From the NCBI RefSeq assembly GCF_018613725.1, contig NZ_JAGGPS010000032.1, positions 1 to 47,908 on the forward strand: 47,908 nucleotides of DNA, in the 5' to 3' direction. Made by a program: the position numbers and the translations under genes. The stretch is from Hymenobacter sp. ISL-91 (GTDB lineage: Bacteria; Bacteroidota; Bacteroidia; Cytophagales; Hymenobacteraceae). Under the pieces are notes generated by a model that was given only the letters and a program-made list of their open reading frames with translations, had not been told where the DNA came from and made no database searches. Shown here one piece after another: positions 39,554 through 47,304 of this stretch. The stretch's first letter is position 1; each line of letters starts with the position of its first letter.

Positions 39554-40387
39554 ATGGTTCTCGGTGATTTCAACGACCTGGAAGTGGTGCGGGAGGTGGA
39601 TTTCGGCCTCTACCTGACTTCCGACGACGGCGACCTGCTGCTACCGCGCAAATACGTGGAGCCGGGCACCCAAATTGGTGATGTGGTGCGCGTGTTCGTG
39701 TACCGCGACTCGGAAGACCGCCTGATTGCTACCAACCTGGAGCCCTTCGCCCGCGTGGGCCAGTTCGCGGCCCTCACCGTGCGCGACGTAACAAGCACCG
39801 GCGCCTTCCTCGACTGGGGCCTGGAGAAAGACCTGCTGCTGCCCTACCGCAACCAGCGCCGCAACCTGCGCCCCGGCGAGCGGGCCACCGTGTTCGTGTA
39901 CCTCGACGATACCTCCGACCGCATTGTGGCCTCGGCCAAGTGGGAGTGGTTTCTGAGCCCCGACCCGTTTCCGGGCAAAGTAGGCGACGCGGCCGAGCTG
40001 TTCGTGGCCGAAGAAACCGATCTGGGCTACAAAATGCTGGTTGATGGCACCCACCAGGGCCTCATTTTCCACAACGAGGTGTTCAAGCCCCTGCGCCTCG
40101 GCGACGTGCACACGGGCTACATCCGCGCCATCCGCCCCGATGGTAAGCTAGATCTGAGCCTGCAGCAGCCTGGCTACGACGAGGCCCGCGCCCAGGCCGA
40201 CACGCTGCTCGAAGCCCTGCGCGCCGCCCCCGACGGCCGCCTGCCCCTGGGCGACAAAAGCCTGGCCGACGACGTGTACCGCCGCCTGGGCATGAGCAAA
40301 AAAATCTTTAAAAAGGCCCTGGGCGCGCTTTACAAGCAGGGCTTGGTCGATCTGGCCCCCGAGCACACCCAGCTACGCCCCAGCTAA
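39554..40387 (+). CDS. cvfB: CvfB-family S1-like RNA-binding protein
   Basis: A 277-residue cytoplasmic protein with the CvfB layout: tandem S1/OB-fold repeats and a C-terminal winged helix. S1-like elements are visible as FGLYLTSDDGDLLLPRKYV (about 17-35), FAALTVRDVTSTGAFLDWGL (about 75-95, with DLLLPYRNQ), then LGYKMLVDGTHQGLIFHNEV and KLDLSLQQPGY. The winged helix covers about 235-272 (ADDVYRRLGMSKKIFKKALG, GALYKQGLVDL). CvfB proteins bind RNA and affect expression of virulence genes in Firmicutes; in Bacteroidota the role is unstudied as far as I know. The gene follows the 21-bp array by 117 bases and is followed by a compact palindrome that may terminate it. Confidence 0.88.
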   Translation: MVLGDFNDLEVVREVDFGLYLTSDDGDLLLPRKYVEPGTQIGDVVRVFVYRDSEDRLIATNLEPFARVGQFAALTVRDVTSTGAFLDWGLEKDLLLPYRNQRRNLRPGERATVFVYLDDTSDRIVASAKWEWFLSPDPFPGKVGDAAELFVAEETDLGYKMLVDGTHQGLIFHNEVFKPLRLGDVHTGYIRAIRPDGKLDLSLQQPGYDEARAQADTLLEALRAAPDGRLPLGDKSLADDVYRRLGMSKKIFKKALGALYKQGLVDLAPEHTQLRPS

Positions 40388-40399
40388 CCGGGCTGTATC

Positions 40400-40442
40400 G
40401 AACGGCGTAGGGGCGGGGCTTGTCCCCGCCCCTACGCCGTTC
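40400..40442. terminator. compact GTAGGGGCGGGGC palindrome, probable terminator
   Basis: A perfect 19-base stem, GAACGGCGTAGGGGCGGGG (40400-40418) with 40424-40442, loop CTTGT, then TTCTT. It is the shortest form of the repeat family at 31407, 33294 and 45406, here a single arm folded on itself 13 bases after the CvfB-like stop codon. Confidence 0.75.
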
Positions 40443-40495
40443 TTCAGCTTCTTCACGTAGCTCAGAATGATCTGCTCAGTCAAAACCCAACCAAG

Positions 40496-41173
40496 ATGCC
40501 CAAAACTGCCCTGATTGCCGGTGCCAGCGGCCTGATTGGCCAACAGCTACTGCCACTGCTGCTGGCCTCGGCCCGCTACAGCCGCGTTATTGCCCTGGTT
40601 CGCAAGCCGCTGCCGCTGGTGCACGAAAAGCTGGAGCAGCTGGTGGTTGATTTTGAGCGCCTCGCCGACTACCGGCAGCAGCTGGTGGCCGACGACGTGT
40701 TTTGCTGCCTGGGTACCACTATGGCGCAGGCGGGCTCGCGCGAGGCCTTTTATAAGGTCGATTTTACGTACGTAACAGAGCTGGCGAGGCTGGCGGCGGC
40801 CAACTTCGGGGGCCAGCTGCTGGTGGTGTCGTCGTTGGGGGCCGATGCTGGTTCGGCGGCTTACTATACGCGGGTGAAGGGCGAAATGGAGGCCACCGTG
40901 CGCCAGACCTCGTTTCATGCCGTGCACATTTTCCGGCCCTCGCTGCTGTTGGGCCACCGCCCGAACCCACGCCTGGGCGAGCGGCTGGCCGGCGGGCTGC
41001 TGGGCCTGCTGCAGCCGCTGCTGCTGGGCCCCCTGCGCCCCTACCGCGCCATCGGGGCCGATACCGTGGCCCGGGCCATGCTGCGGGCGGCCGAAGATGA
41101 TGGGGGCGGCATCCGCATCCACCGCTCCGATGCTATTGCCCGCGAAGGCAGGGCCGGAAGTATGGTCGGGTAA
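40496..41173 (+). CDS. NAD(P)H-binding Rossmann-fold oxidoreductase-like protein (HTATIP2-like)
   Basis: A 225-residue atypical short-chain dehydrogenase of the NmrA/HTATIP2-like type. The dinucleotide-binding loop is ALIAGASGLIGQQLL (motif GASGLIG), the second strand gives VIALVRKPL, and the DDVFCCLGTTMAQAGSREAFYKVDF block is typical of the CC3/TIP30-like subgroup. The active-site area shows LLVVSSLGADAGSAAYYTRVKGEME, a YxxxK (YTRVK) with preceding Ser pair. Substrate unknown; it may be a redox sensor. It follows the CvfB-like gene on the same strand, but a palindromic terminator lies between them. Confidence 0.85.
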   Translation: MPKTALIAGASGLIGQQLLPLLLASARYSRVIALVRKPLPLVHEKLEQLVVDFERLADYRQQLVADDVFCCLGTTMAQAGSREAFYKVDFTYVTELARLAAANFGGQLLVVSSLGADAGSAAYYTRVKGEMEATVRQTSFHAVHIFRPSLLLGHRPNPRLGERLAGGLLGLLQPLLLGPLRPYRAIGADTVARAMLRAAEDDGGGIRIHRSDAIAREGRAGSMVG

Positions 41174-41193
41174 TTTAGTTGGGGCCCCTGTTG

Positions 41194-41201
41194 TACTTTT
41201 G
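41194..41201 (+). promoter_or_regulatory. -7 box (TACTTTTG) for the small outer-membrane protein
   Basis: Exact match to TAnnTTTG, ending 38 bases before the ATG at 41240; a TTTA 16 bases upstream is a possible degenerate -33 element. Confidence 0.5.
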
Positions 41202-41239
41202 CCGGGAATTCTGATTTCCCCATTTACTTTTCTTACAAC

Positions 41240-41779
41240 ATGAAATTCTGGCTAACCGGCGCTTTGGCGCTGGGCGTACTGGCAGCGGGCACTCCGGCCC
41301 TAGCACAAAAAAAGAGCAACAGTGGCTACACTACCGGCATCGGCCTGCGGGCTGGCGGGTGGTCGTCGGGCCTCACGGTAAAGCACTTCCTGAGTGGCAA
41401 GAATGGCGTGGCCGTAGAGGGCCTGCTCACGCGTGAGTATGCCGCCCGCGGTGGCCGCCTGACGCTGCTGCTGGAGAAACACCTGCCTATTTCCGATTTC
41501 AAAGGCCTGCAGTTTTACTACGGTGCCGGGGCTCACCTGGGCGTTTATCAGGGCCGCTATTACTTCGAGGATTCCCGCTTCAGCCGGAAGAAAAACAGGT
41601 ATTACTTCGACGATCAGAACAGGCTGGTAGGTGGGGCCGACCTCATCCTGGGCCTCGAGTACAAGCTACCCGATCTGCCGTTTGTAGTAGCCCTCGACTA
41701 CAAACCATTTTTTGAAGTATTCCGAGGTTATACCGGTTTATACAATGACGCAGCCGTAAGCCTACGTTTCGTTTTCTAG
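41240..41779 (+). CDS. small outer-membrane beta-barrel protein
   Basis: A 179-residue exported protein. Signal peptide LTGALALGVLAAGTPALAQ precedes strands typical of an 8-stranded OmpA/OmpW-like barrel: TTGIGLRAGGWSSGLTVKHF, GVAVEGLLTREYAARGG, LTLLLEKHLPIS, LQFYYGAGAHLGVYQGRYYF, LVGGADLILGLEYKLP, FVVALDYKPFFE and YNDAAVSLRFVF, the last ending in Phe as expected for BAM-inserted barrels. No ligand or adhesin motif was recognised. It is monocistronic, ending with the bidirectional terminator shared with the OmpH-like gene. Confidence 0.8.
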   Translation: MKFWLTGALALGVLAAGTPALAQKKSNSGYTTGIGLRAGGWSSGLTVKHFLSGKNGVAVEGLLTREYAARGGRLTLLLEKHLPISDFKGLQFYYGAGAHLGVYQGRYYFEDSRFSRKKNRYYFDDQNRLVGGADLILGLEYKLPDLPFVVALDYKPFFEVFRGYTGLYNDAAVSLRFVF

Positions 41780-41819
41780 CAGCCTCCTGTTTCCTTGCTG
41801 TTGGCAGAAACGCTTATCA

Positions 41820-41875
41820 TCCCAAAACGCCCAACGGCCCGACTTACTAAGTCGGGCCGTTGGGCGTTTTGGGAT
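41820..41875. terminator. long bidirectional terminator
   Basis: A near-perfect stem of about 25 base pairs (from 41820-41845 to 41849-41875), CCCAAAACGCCCAACGGCCC with its complement, between convergent genes ending at 41779 and 41891. Confidence 0.85.
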
Positions 41876-41890
41876 GGGGTGGCTGTATGG

Positions 41891-42547
41891 CTACTTTTTG
41901 CCCGCGTACTCCTTGTTGAGGTACTTGAGCACCGGCGTGGTAATATCAAGGTCTTTGCGGCCGTAGGCAATGTTGCCGGCGCCGGTAGCCAGAATCAGGC
42001 GGTAGCCGTTAGCCTTGCCGTACTTCTCAATCTGCTTGTTCACGCGGCTCATCACCTGGTCGTTCAGCTTGGCCTGCTCCTGCTGGGCCTGGCCCTGTAG
42101 GCGCTCCTGCTCCTGGCCCACCTTCATCTGCTGGGCCTGCAGTTGCTGCTCGGTGGCGGCACGCTGCTCGGCGCTCATGCTCTCGGCCTTCTGCTGGTAC
42201 TGCTGCACGGCCGTCTGGAAGCTGGTTACCAGCTTTTTATTCTGGGCTTCCCAGCCGCGGACTTTGGCTTCGAGCCGCTTGCTGGCGTCTTTCATGCCCT
42301 GATATTCTTCCAGCAGCCGGTTGGTTTCTACGTAGGCCACCTTGTTGGTATCGGCCAATACGGCCGGGGTAAGGGGTACTTCGGGCTCCTCAGGCTCGGC
42401 GGTGGTGGTATCGGTAGGGGCTGCGGCTATGGGCGCGGGCGCGGTGGCCGGTTTGGCCGGCTTACCGCTGGCGAAATGCAGGTAAAACAGTACGGCCACG
42501 GCCACAACCAGCAGCGCATTTACAATCAGTTGAGTGGAATTTTTCAT
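41891..42547 (-). CDS. OmpH/Skp-family periplasmic chaperone-like protein
   Basis: A 218-residue envelope protein. Transmembrane or signal segment LIVNALLVVAVAVLFYLHFA at about 8-27, without a clear cleavage site, then a Pro/Ala/Thr-rich linker and the OmpH domain: VAYVETNRLLEEYQGMKDAS (beta strand and helix), a long coiled coil rich in Gln/Glu (KLVTSFQTAVQQYQQKAESM to QGQAQQEQAKLNDQVMSRV), and the C-terminal YRLILATGAGNIAYGRKDLD strands. Skp-like proteins hold unfolded outer-membrane proteins in the periplasm. The non-cleaved N-terminal anchor is common in Bacteroidota members. It has a perfect -7 box 45 bases upstream. Confidence 0.88.
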   Translation of the reverse strand: MKNSTQLIVNALLVVAVAVLFYLHFASGKPAKPATAPAPIAAAPTDTTTAEPEEPEVPLTPAVLADTNKVAYVETNRLLEEYQGMKDASKRLEAKVRGWEAQNKKLVTSFQTAVQQYQQKAESMSAEQRAATEQQLQAQQMKVGQEQERLQGQAQQEQAKLNDQVMSRVNKQIEKYGKANGYRLILATGAGNIAYGRKDLDITTPVLKYLNKEYAGKK

Positions 42548-42591
42548 TCAGAAAACAAGAAGAAGCAAAAAACCGCCGAAGGGCAGCCGGG

Positions 42592-42599
42592 CAAAAGTA
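42592..42599 (-). promoter_or_regulatory. -7 box (TACTTTTG) for the OmpH-like gene
   Basis: Exact match to TAnnTTTG on the minus strand, 44 bases upstream of the ATG at 42547; no clear -33. Confidence 0.5.
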
Positions 42600-42637
42600 C
42601 AGGGAATAGGCGAATAGGCGAATCGGTGCGCCCGCGC

Positions 42638-43741
42638 CTACCACACTTCGTCGCCGTGCCCGTCGTCGTCAGGCAGCGTGCTGGGGTCGTCGGCCCGGTC
42701 TACCTCGTGCACGTCTTCTTCGGTGCGCTTGATGGGCTTTTCATCAAAGGGCACTACCAGGTCGGCGCGGCTGGGGGCGGCATCCAGGCGGGCTACGTGT
42801 ACCAGCGCATCGCCCTGGTTCACGACGGGCATGTGGTTGAGGCCGATGATGTAGCCCGTTACCGGCGACTCCAACCGCACCGACCGCTCGCCGTAAGGGT
42901 CGGCCACTGAACCGTACGCCTGCCCCTCCTCTACATGCTGGCCCAGCTGCACTAGGCTACGGAAAATGCCGGCATAGCGGGCCCGCAGCCAGGTAGAGCG
43001 CAGGCACACCACCGTTGGGTGGGCTGGCGCCGGAGCCTCGGCCACCATGCCCAGATGGTGTAGCACCCGCAGCGTACCGGCAATGCCCAGGTCGATGCCC
43101 GGCTCATCCAGCCGCATCGACTCGCCGGTTTCGTACACGATAATGCGGCGGCCCTCCTGCATGGCCGTTTCGCGCAGCGAGCCGGGGCGCAGGCCGGCGT
43201 GCAGCGTGAAGGGAGCAGCAAAAGCGGCGGCCAGCGCGTCGGTTTCGGCGTCTTCGTGCAGCAGGCAGCGGATTTGCGGCGTGTTGGCCCGGGTGGCGCC
43301 ACCGGTATGGAAATCGATGCCGTAATCGATGAGCGGCATGATTTCGCGCATGAAGCGGTGGGCCACGCGGCTGGCCAGCGAGCCGCGCGGGTTGCCGGGG
43401 AAGCTGCGGTTCACATCCTTGCCATCGGGCACCTCGCGCGAAAAATTGAGGAAGCCGTAGATGTTGAGGATGGGAATGGCAATGATGGTGCCCCGCAACG
43501 GCTGCAGCAATTCGCGCCGAATCAGGCGGCGAATGGTTTCAATGCCGTTCACCTCGTCGCCGTGCATGCCGGCCATCAGCAGCACCGTGGGGCCCGGCTC
43601 CACGGCCCGGAACACATGTACCGGAATGTCAATCACCGTTCCCGAAGGCAGCCGCGAAATCACGAGCCGGGTAAGCACCCGCTCGCCCGGCCCAATGGTC
43701 AGGCCGTTCAGGAGAAGCTGGTCGGGGGCGGGTTGCGGCAT
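42638..43741 (-). CDS. succinylglutamate desuccinylase/aspartoacylase-family zinc hydrolase
   Basis: A 367-residue M14-like zinc amidohydrolase of the AstE/ASPA family. Zinc ligands are H60 and E63 in AGMHGDEVNG and H145 in DFHTGG; substrate-binding residues D109-N111-R112 occur in KDVNRSFPG. The C-terminal region (about 260-340) is a small lipoyl-like beta domain including VEEGQAYGSVADPYGERSV, followed by an acidic tail. It lies 168 bases after rimK on the same strand, in a retropepsin/RimK/AstE-like group that is seen in many genomes and is thought to build and remove glutamyl or related peptide tags. The start at 43741 (MPQPAPDQ) is used because the upstream extension overlaps a repeat. 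Confidence 0.88.
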   Translation of the reverse strand: MPQPAPDQLLLNGLTIGPGERVLTRLVISRLPSGTVIDIPVHVFRAVEPGPTVLLMAGMHGDEVNGIETIRRLIRRELLQPLRGTIIAIPILNIYGFLNFSREVPDGKDVNRSFPGNPRGSLASRVAHRFMREIMPLIDYGIDFHTGGATRANTPQIRCLLHEDAETDALAAAFAAPFTLHAGLRPGSLRETAMQEGRRIIVYETGESMRLDEPGIDLGIAGTLRVLHHLGMVAEAPAPAHPTVVCLRSTWLRARYAGIFRSLVQLGQHVEEGQAYGSVADPYGERSVRLESPVTGYIIGLNHMPVVNQGDALVHVARLDAAPSRADLVVPFDEKPIKRTEEDVHEVDRADDPSTLPDDDGHGDEVW

Positions 43742-43791
43742 GGTGTGGGAAGGTAACGAGGTGGAGAGCAGGCAACGAGAACAGAAGCACA

Positions 43792-43892
43792 CCTGTCATC
43801 CTGAGTTTGCGAAGGAGCTTATCCTGTGAGGACTGTCTTAGGAACTGGTCGTCTTCATGAGATAAGGTCCTTCGCAAACTCAGGATGACAGG
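43792..43892. repeat. inverted repeat, GTCATCCTGAG-family, between rimK and the AstE-like gene
   Basis: Arms 43792-43823 and 43861-43892 are 32-base reverse complements with one mismatch, spaced by 37 bases. It may uncouple expression of the two genes. Confidence 0.9.
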
Positions 43893-43909
43893 CGAACTTC
43901 CCCCTCTGC

Positions 43910-44815
43910 TTACGCTTTCTTCGCGTCGGCCGACTTCTTCTTCTGGGTCAGCTGCTCGGTGTATTCGATGACTTTGCCGGCAATATCGAGACCCGTAGCG
44001 CGCTCGATGCCTTCGAGGCCAGGCGAGGAGTTCACCTCCAGCACCAGCGGGCCGCGCGTACTCTGCAGCATATCAACGCCCGCAATACCCAGGCCCAGCG
44101 ACTTGGCCGCCAGCAACGCGGCAGCCTTCTCGGCCCGGCTCAGCTTTACGAGCTTGCCCGAGCCGCCGCGGTGCAGGTTCGAGCGGAACTCGCCCTCCTT
44201 GCCCTGCCGCTTCATGGCCCCTACCACTTCGCCGTTCACAATAAAGGCCCGCAAATCGGCGCCCTTGCTTTCGGCAATAAACTCCTGCACAATAATGCGG
44301 GCCTTGAGATTATGAAAGGCCTCAATAACCGACTGGGCCGCCTTGGCCGACTCGGCCAGCACTACGCCCAGGCCCTGGGTGCCTTCGAGCAGCTTGATGA
44401 TAACCGGGGCCCCGCCTACCTGCTCAATCATGGCCGGCACGTCGTCGGAGTAGTTGGTAAAGGCCGTTTTGGGCATGCCCACGCCGGCACGGCTCAGGAT
44501 CTGCATCGAACGCAGCTTGTCGCGGCTGCGCACAATCGACTGGCTGTCGATGGCCGTGCGCACCTTCATCATCTCGAACTGGCGCACCACGGCGCAGCCG
44601 TAAAACGTAACCGAGGCCCCGATACGCGGGATAATGGCATCAATACCTTCCAGCCGCTGACCTTGGTAGATAATGCCGGGCTGGCCTTTTTCGAGTACCA
44701 GGTTGCAGTGCAGGTGGTCAATCACTACGGGTTCGTGGCCGCGCTGCTCGGCAGCTTCCACCAGCCGGCGGGTCGAATAGAGCGTTGGCTCACGCGATAG
44801 AATCGCTACTTTCAT
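43910..44815 (-). CDS. rimK: RimK-family ATP-grasp alpha-L-glutamate ligase
   Basis: A 301-residue ATP-grasp ligase of the RimK family, adding glutamate residues to the C-terminus of ribosomal protein S6 in Escherichia coli. N-terminal domain [23 protein letters not shown]-grasp features include [59 protein letters not shown] and the metal site [16 protein letters not shown]. The start at 44815 ([10 protein letters not shown]) matches the family; the longer frame is non-coding upstream. A retropepsin-like gene precedes it on the same strand by 105 bases and an AstE-like gene follows. Whether S6 is the target here is not known, as S6 should be checked for its terminal glutamates. Confidence 0.92.
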   Translation of the reverse strand: MKVAILSREPTLYSTRRLVEAAEQRGHEPVVIDHLHCNLVLEKGQPGIIYQGQRLEGIDAIIPRIGASVTFYGCAVVRQFEMMKVRTAIDSQSIVRSRDKLRSMQILSRAGVGMPKTAFTNYSDDVPAMIEQVGGAPVIIKLLEGTQGLGVVLAESAKAAQSVIEAFHNLKARIIVQEFIAESKGADLRAFIVNGEVVGAMKRQGKEGEFRSNLHRGGSGKLVKLSRAEKAAALLAAKSLGLGIAGVDMLQSTRGPLVLEVNSSPGLEGIERATGLDIAGKVIEYTEQLTQKKKSADAKKA

Positions 44816-44920
44816 TGGGGTGCAGACTGTAAAGGCGAAAGGGGTGTTGAGGGCGTAGCTGAACGCCTGCGGAGAGTTGCGCGAATTACGCTTTACCAAC
44901 CATCCGGCGGGCACAAGCAG

Positions 44921-45385
44921 CTAGGCACCAAGCGCTAATAACTTGTACGATACGTTGCGCCGGGCTACATCGACCACCAACCGGGCCTGGCGCAGCAGCA
45001 CCCGGCCCACAAGAACGGGATATTTCATATCGGAACGGTCGGAGAGCGAGAATTCGGTGTTGAAATCCTGCCCGAATAGCCGGATAACGGCCTCGATTAC
45101 GTAGCGCTGCTGCACTTCGCCGTTGGAGCTGCGAATGTCGCGCATGCTAAACGTGTCGAAGATCATGGGCGAGCCATCGAAATGCGGATGTGAGGGGTCG
45201 AGCAGCTGCACATGCAGGCGCGTGACGCCCTGCGCATCGGTTTCCTGGTGGATGTTGGAGCAATGCAATGCCCCGGTGTAGGCGCCGGTATCCACCTTGG
45301 CCTCCACGCCCCAGAGCTGCAGCGCCGGAAAATCAACCAGCTCCCGCCGCCCTACCGTGCGCTTGGGTTCACGTTGCTTTTTCAT
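44921..45385 (-). CDS. RimB-like retropepsin-type aspartic protease (COG4067)
   Basis: A 154-residue protein of the putative ATP-dependent zinc protease family (COG4067), which has a retropepsin fold and includes RimB, a modulator of RimK in Pseudomonas. The active-site motif is VDTGAYTGALH (D32-T-G), followed by the flap-like segment with FDTFSMRDIRSSNG and the C-terminal YPVLVGRVLLRQARLVVDV. The start at 45385 (MKKQREPK) is an ATG; the codons upstream are TTG-started and short. It lies 105 bases upstream of rimK and is probably co-transcribed. It likely opposes or tunes glutamylation. Confidence 0.85.
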   Translation of the reverse strand: MKKQREPKRTVGRRELVDFPALQLWGVEAKVDTGAYTGALHCSNIHQETDAQGVTRLHVQLLDPSHPHFDGSPMIFDTFSMRDIRSSNGEVQQRYVIEAVIRLFGQDFNTEFSLSDRSDMKYPVLVGRVLLRQARLVVDVARRNVSYKLLALGA

Positions 45386-45405
45386 GGGGGGCAAAATACT
45401 AAGCC

Positions 45406-45552
45406 AAAAGTTGGGAAGAACGATGTAGGGGCGGGGTTTGTCCCCGCCCGCCGCCGAAACGAGGCGTTGTGGGCCTTTATCCGCCGTTCAATAATACTGT
45501 TTACCGGCGGGCGGGGACAAGCCCCGCCCCTACATCGTTCTTCCCAACTTTT
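45406..45552. repeat. paired GTAGGGGCGGGGC inverted repeat with 48-base arms
   Basis: Arms 45406-45453 and 45505-45552 are 48-base reverse complements with one mismatch, including the flanks AAAAGTTGGGAAGAACGATG. It lies between the sugar dehydrogenase stop (45563, minus strand) and the RimB-like start, the largest pair of this family in the window. The central 51 bases are unrelated. Confidence 0.9.
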
Positions 45553-45562
45553 GATTTTACAA

Positions 45563-46687
45563 TTACCCCTTGTAGCTGATGCGGTACACGGCATCATTTT
45601 GGTCGTCGCTCACCAGGAGCGAGCCGTCGGGCATTACCAGCAGGGCTACGGGGCGGCCCCAGGGCTTCTGGCCCTGCAACCAGCCTTCGGCGAAGGTTTG
45701 GTAGCTGGTGGCCTGCTGGCCGGCAGCATCGAGCGTAACCAGGGTGATGCGGTAGCCGATTTTGCTGCTCCGGTTCCAGGAGCCGTGTTCCGGAATCAGA
45801 ATTTGGTTCTGATACTTACCCGGAAATTGCTTGCCGGTGTAAAACTTCATGCCCAGCGCCGCCACGTGCGGCCCCAGCTTCCAGGCCGGCTTCACGTACG
45901 TAGCCGCCGATTTGCCTTTGCCAAATTCGGGGTCGGGCACGTCGCCGGCGAAGAAGTAGGGGAAGCCGAAGTGCTGGCCGGGCTTGGTGGCCCGGTTCAG
46001 CTCGTCGGCCGGGGTGTTGTCGCCGAGCTTGTCGCGGCCGTTGTCGGTAAACCAAAGCGCCTTATCCCGAGGGCTCCAATCGAAGCCGACGGTGTTGCGC
46101 ACGCCGTAGGCGAAGGTTTCGAGGCCCGAGCCGTCGGGGTTCATGCGGTTGATGGTGGCGTAGATTGGTGCTTCGGGCAGGCAACTGTTGCAGGGCGCCC
46201 CCACCGGCACATACAGCTTGCCATCGGGCCCGAAGGCAATGTAGCGGTAGCCGTGCCACTCCTTATCAGGCAGGGCAGTGCTGACTACGACCGGCTTAGG
46301 CGGCTGCTTGAGCTTAGCGCCCACGTTGTCGTAGCGCAGGATGCGGTTGATTTCGGCCACGTAGAGGCTACCGTTGCGCACGGCCACGCCGTTGGGCGCG
46401 TTCAGGCCGGTGGCCAGGGTAAGTACTTCGTCGGCGCGGCCGTCTTTGTTACGGTCGGGCAGGGCGTACACCTTGTCGGTTTTGGTGCCCACGTACACCG
46501 TGCCATCGGGGCCCAGGGCCAGCTCGCGGGCACTCTTCACGTTCTGGGCGAAGTAGCTGATGCTGAAGCCGGGCGGCAGCTTTATTTTACTCAGGTTGGC
46601 ATCGGGAGCCGCCGCGGGATCGGGCGTGACGGCGGAACTCAGGGCCAGCGGAGCCAGCAGCAGGGGCAGGAAGTAACGGGATTTCAT
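45563..46687 (-). CDS. PQQ-dependent sugar dehydrogenase (sorbosone dehydrogenase-like)
   Basis: A 374-residue secreted beta-propeller of the soluble glucose/sorbosone dehydrogenase (GSDH) family. Signal peptide (RYFLPLLLAPLALSSAVTP), then KLPPGFSISYFAQNVKSARE and six-bladed propeller repeats with signature segments RELALGPDGTVYVGT, WHGYRYIAFGPDGKLYVPVG, ETFAYGVRNTVGFDWSP, ALWFTDNGRD, and KIGYRITLVTLD. A Cys pair in APCNSCLPEAP may form a disulphide. It should oxidise aldose sugars in the periplasm with PQQ or an alternative cofactor; PQQ synthesis genes are not nearby. The start at 46687 (MKSRYF) gives a clean signal peptide. Substrate is uncertain. Confidence 0.85.
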   Translation of the reverse strand: MKSRYFLPLLLAPLALSSAVTPDPAAAPDANLSKIKLPPGFSISYFAQNVKSARELALGPDGTVYVGTKTDKVYALPDRNKDGRADEVLTLATGLNAPNGVAVRNGSLYVAEINRILRYDNVGAKLKQPPKPVVVSTALPDKEWHGYRYIAFGPDGKLYVPVGAPCNSCLPEAPIYATINRMNPDGSGLETFAYGVRNTVGFDWSPRDKALWFTDNGRDKLGDNTPADELNRATKPGQHFGFPYFFAGDVPDPEFGKGKSAATYVKPAWKLGPHVAALGMKFYTGKQFPGKYQNQILIPEHGSWNRSSKIGYRITLVTLDAAGQQATSYQTFAEGWLQGQKPWGRPVALLVMPDGSLLVSDDQNDAVYRISYKG

Positions 46688-46765
46688 GGTACCCCTAACC
46701 CGCGCCCGGCCGGGAAGGTTGCCCAACCCGGCCAATAGTCGGCCTCATTTTGGTCCGTGCGCCGG

Positions 46766-47053
46766 TTAGCGCAGTTCGTCGCGCTGCTGACGCAGGAGCT
46801 TCTCGTATTCGCGCTCCGAGCTGTCGGCCCAGCCCAGGTTCCCATAGACTTTCAGCCCGCGGATAACCAGCCCGATGCCCCAGAAGAACGACACCCACAA
46901 CGGCCATGGAATAGGGCTGGCATCGCGCCCCGTGAAGGCCCATACAGCCCACAGCAGGGCATTCACGAGCAGGTACGTGAGCAGGCCGGACTTGAATTTG
47001 GCACGTTGGCGGGCCAGGCGCCAGAGTTGGGGGTCGCGGTCGGTGGTTTCCAT
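46766..47053 (-). CDS. 2TM domain protein
   Basis: A 95-residue inner-membrane protein of the 2TM-domain type found across Bacteroidota. Two transmembrane helices, TYLLVNALLWAVWAFTG and PLWVSFFWGIGLVIRGLKVY, are preceded by a basic segment (LWRLARQRAKFKSG) and followed by a Glu/Arg/Gln-rich tail (EREYEKLLRQQRDELR). The first helix with a conserved Asn, and the WP-LWVSFFWGIGL segment, are characteristic. Function unknown; in other genomes it is often fused to histidine kinases of the LytS type, but no such kinase is here. It is encoded between the sugar dehydrogenase and the DUF502 gene, on the same strand. Confidence 0.85.
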   Translation of the reverse strand: METTDRDPQLWRLARQRAKFKSGLLTYLLVNALLWAVWAFTGRDASPIPWPLWVSFFWGIGLVIRGLKVYGNLGWADSSEREYEKLLRQQRDELR

Positions 47054-47205
47054 GAGCGGGAGGCGGTTATGTAGCTGAGTGGACTAAATATAATCTTTCC
47101 ACTGCATTTCCTCAATGGGCGGTTGCCCAACCGTCGGTGGCCGCCCCCGAAGCGTAGAAAGTGGCAACTGAGGCGGTTGCAACCGGGTGTGCAAAGTCAA
47201 ACCGT

Positions 47206-47300
47206 CTGTCATCCTGAGTGCAGCGAAGAACCTGCGCAAAAGCTAACCTCAAACAGGAAATAGCTTCTGCACAGGCCCCCCACTGCACTCAGGATGACAG
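47206..47300. repeat. inverted repeat, GTCATCCTGAG family
   Basis: Arms 47206-47223 and 47283-47300, an 18-base perfect stem CTGTCATCCTGAGTGCAG, spaced by 59 bases with a partial inner match. It lies between the 2TM gene and the DUF502 gene. The rest of 47054-47205 shows nothing recognisable. Confidence 0.85.
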
Positions 47301-47304
47301 ATGG

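Noticed and set aside
45212..46738. 508-codon open frame on the plus strand
   Set aside because: Entirely antisense to the RimB-like protein and the sugar dehydrogenase, whose motifs and signal peptide are clear; composition (Gly/Val/Ala/His-rich) is that of a shadow frame in GC-rich DNA.
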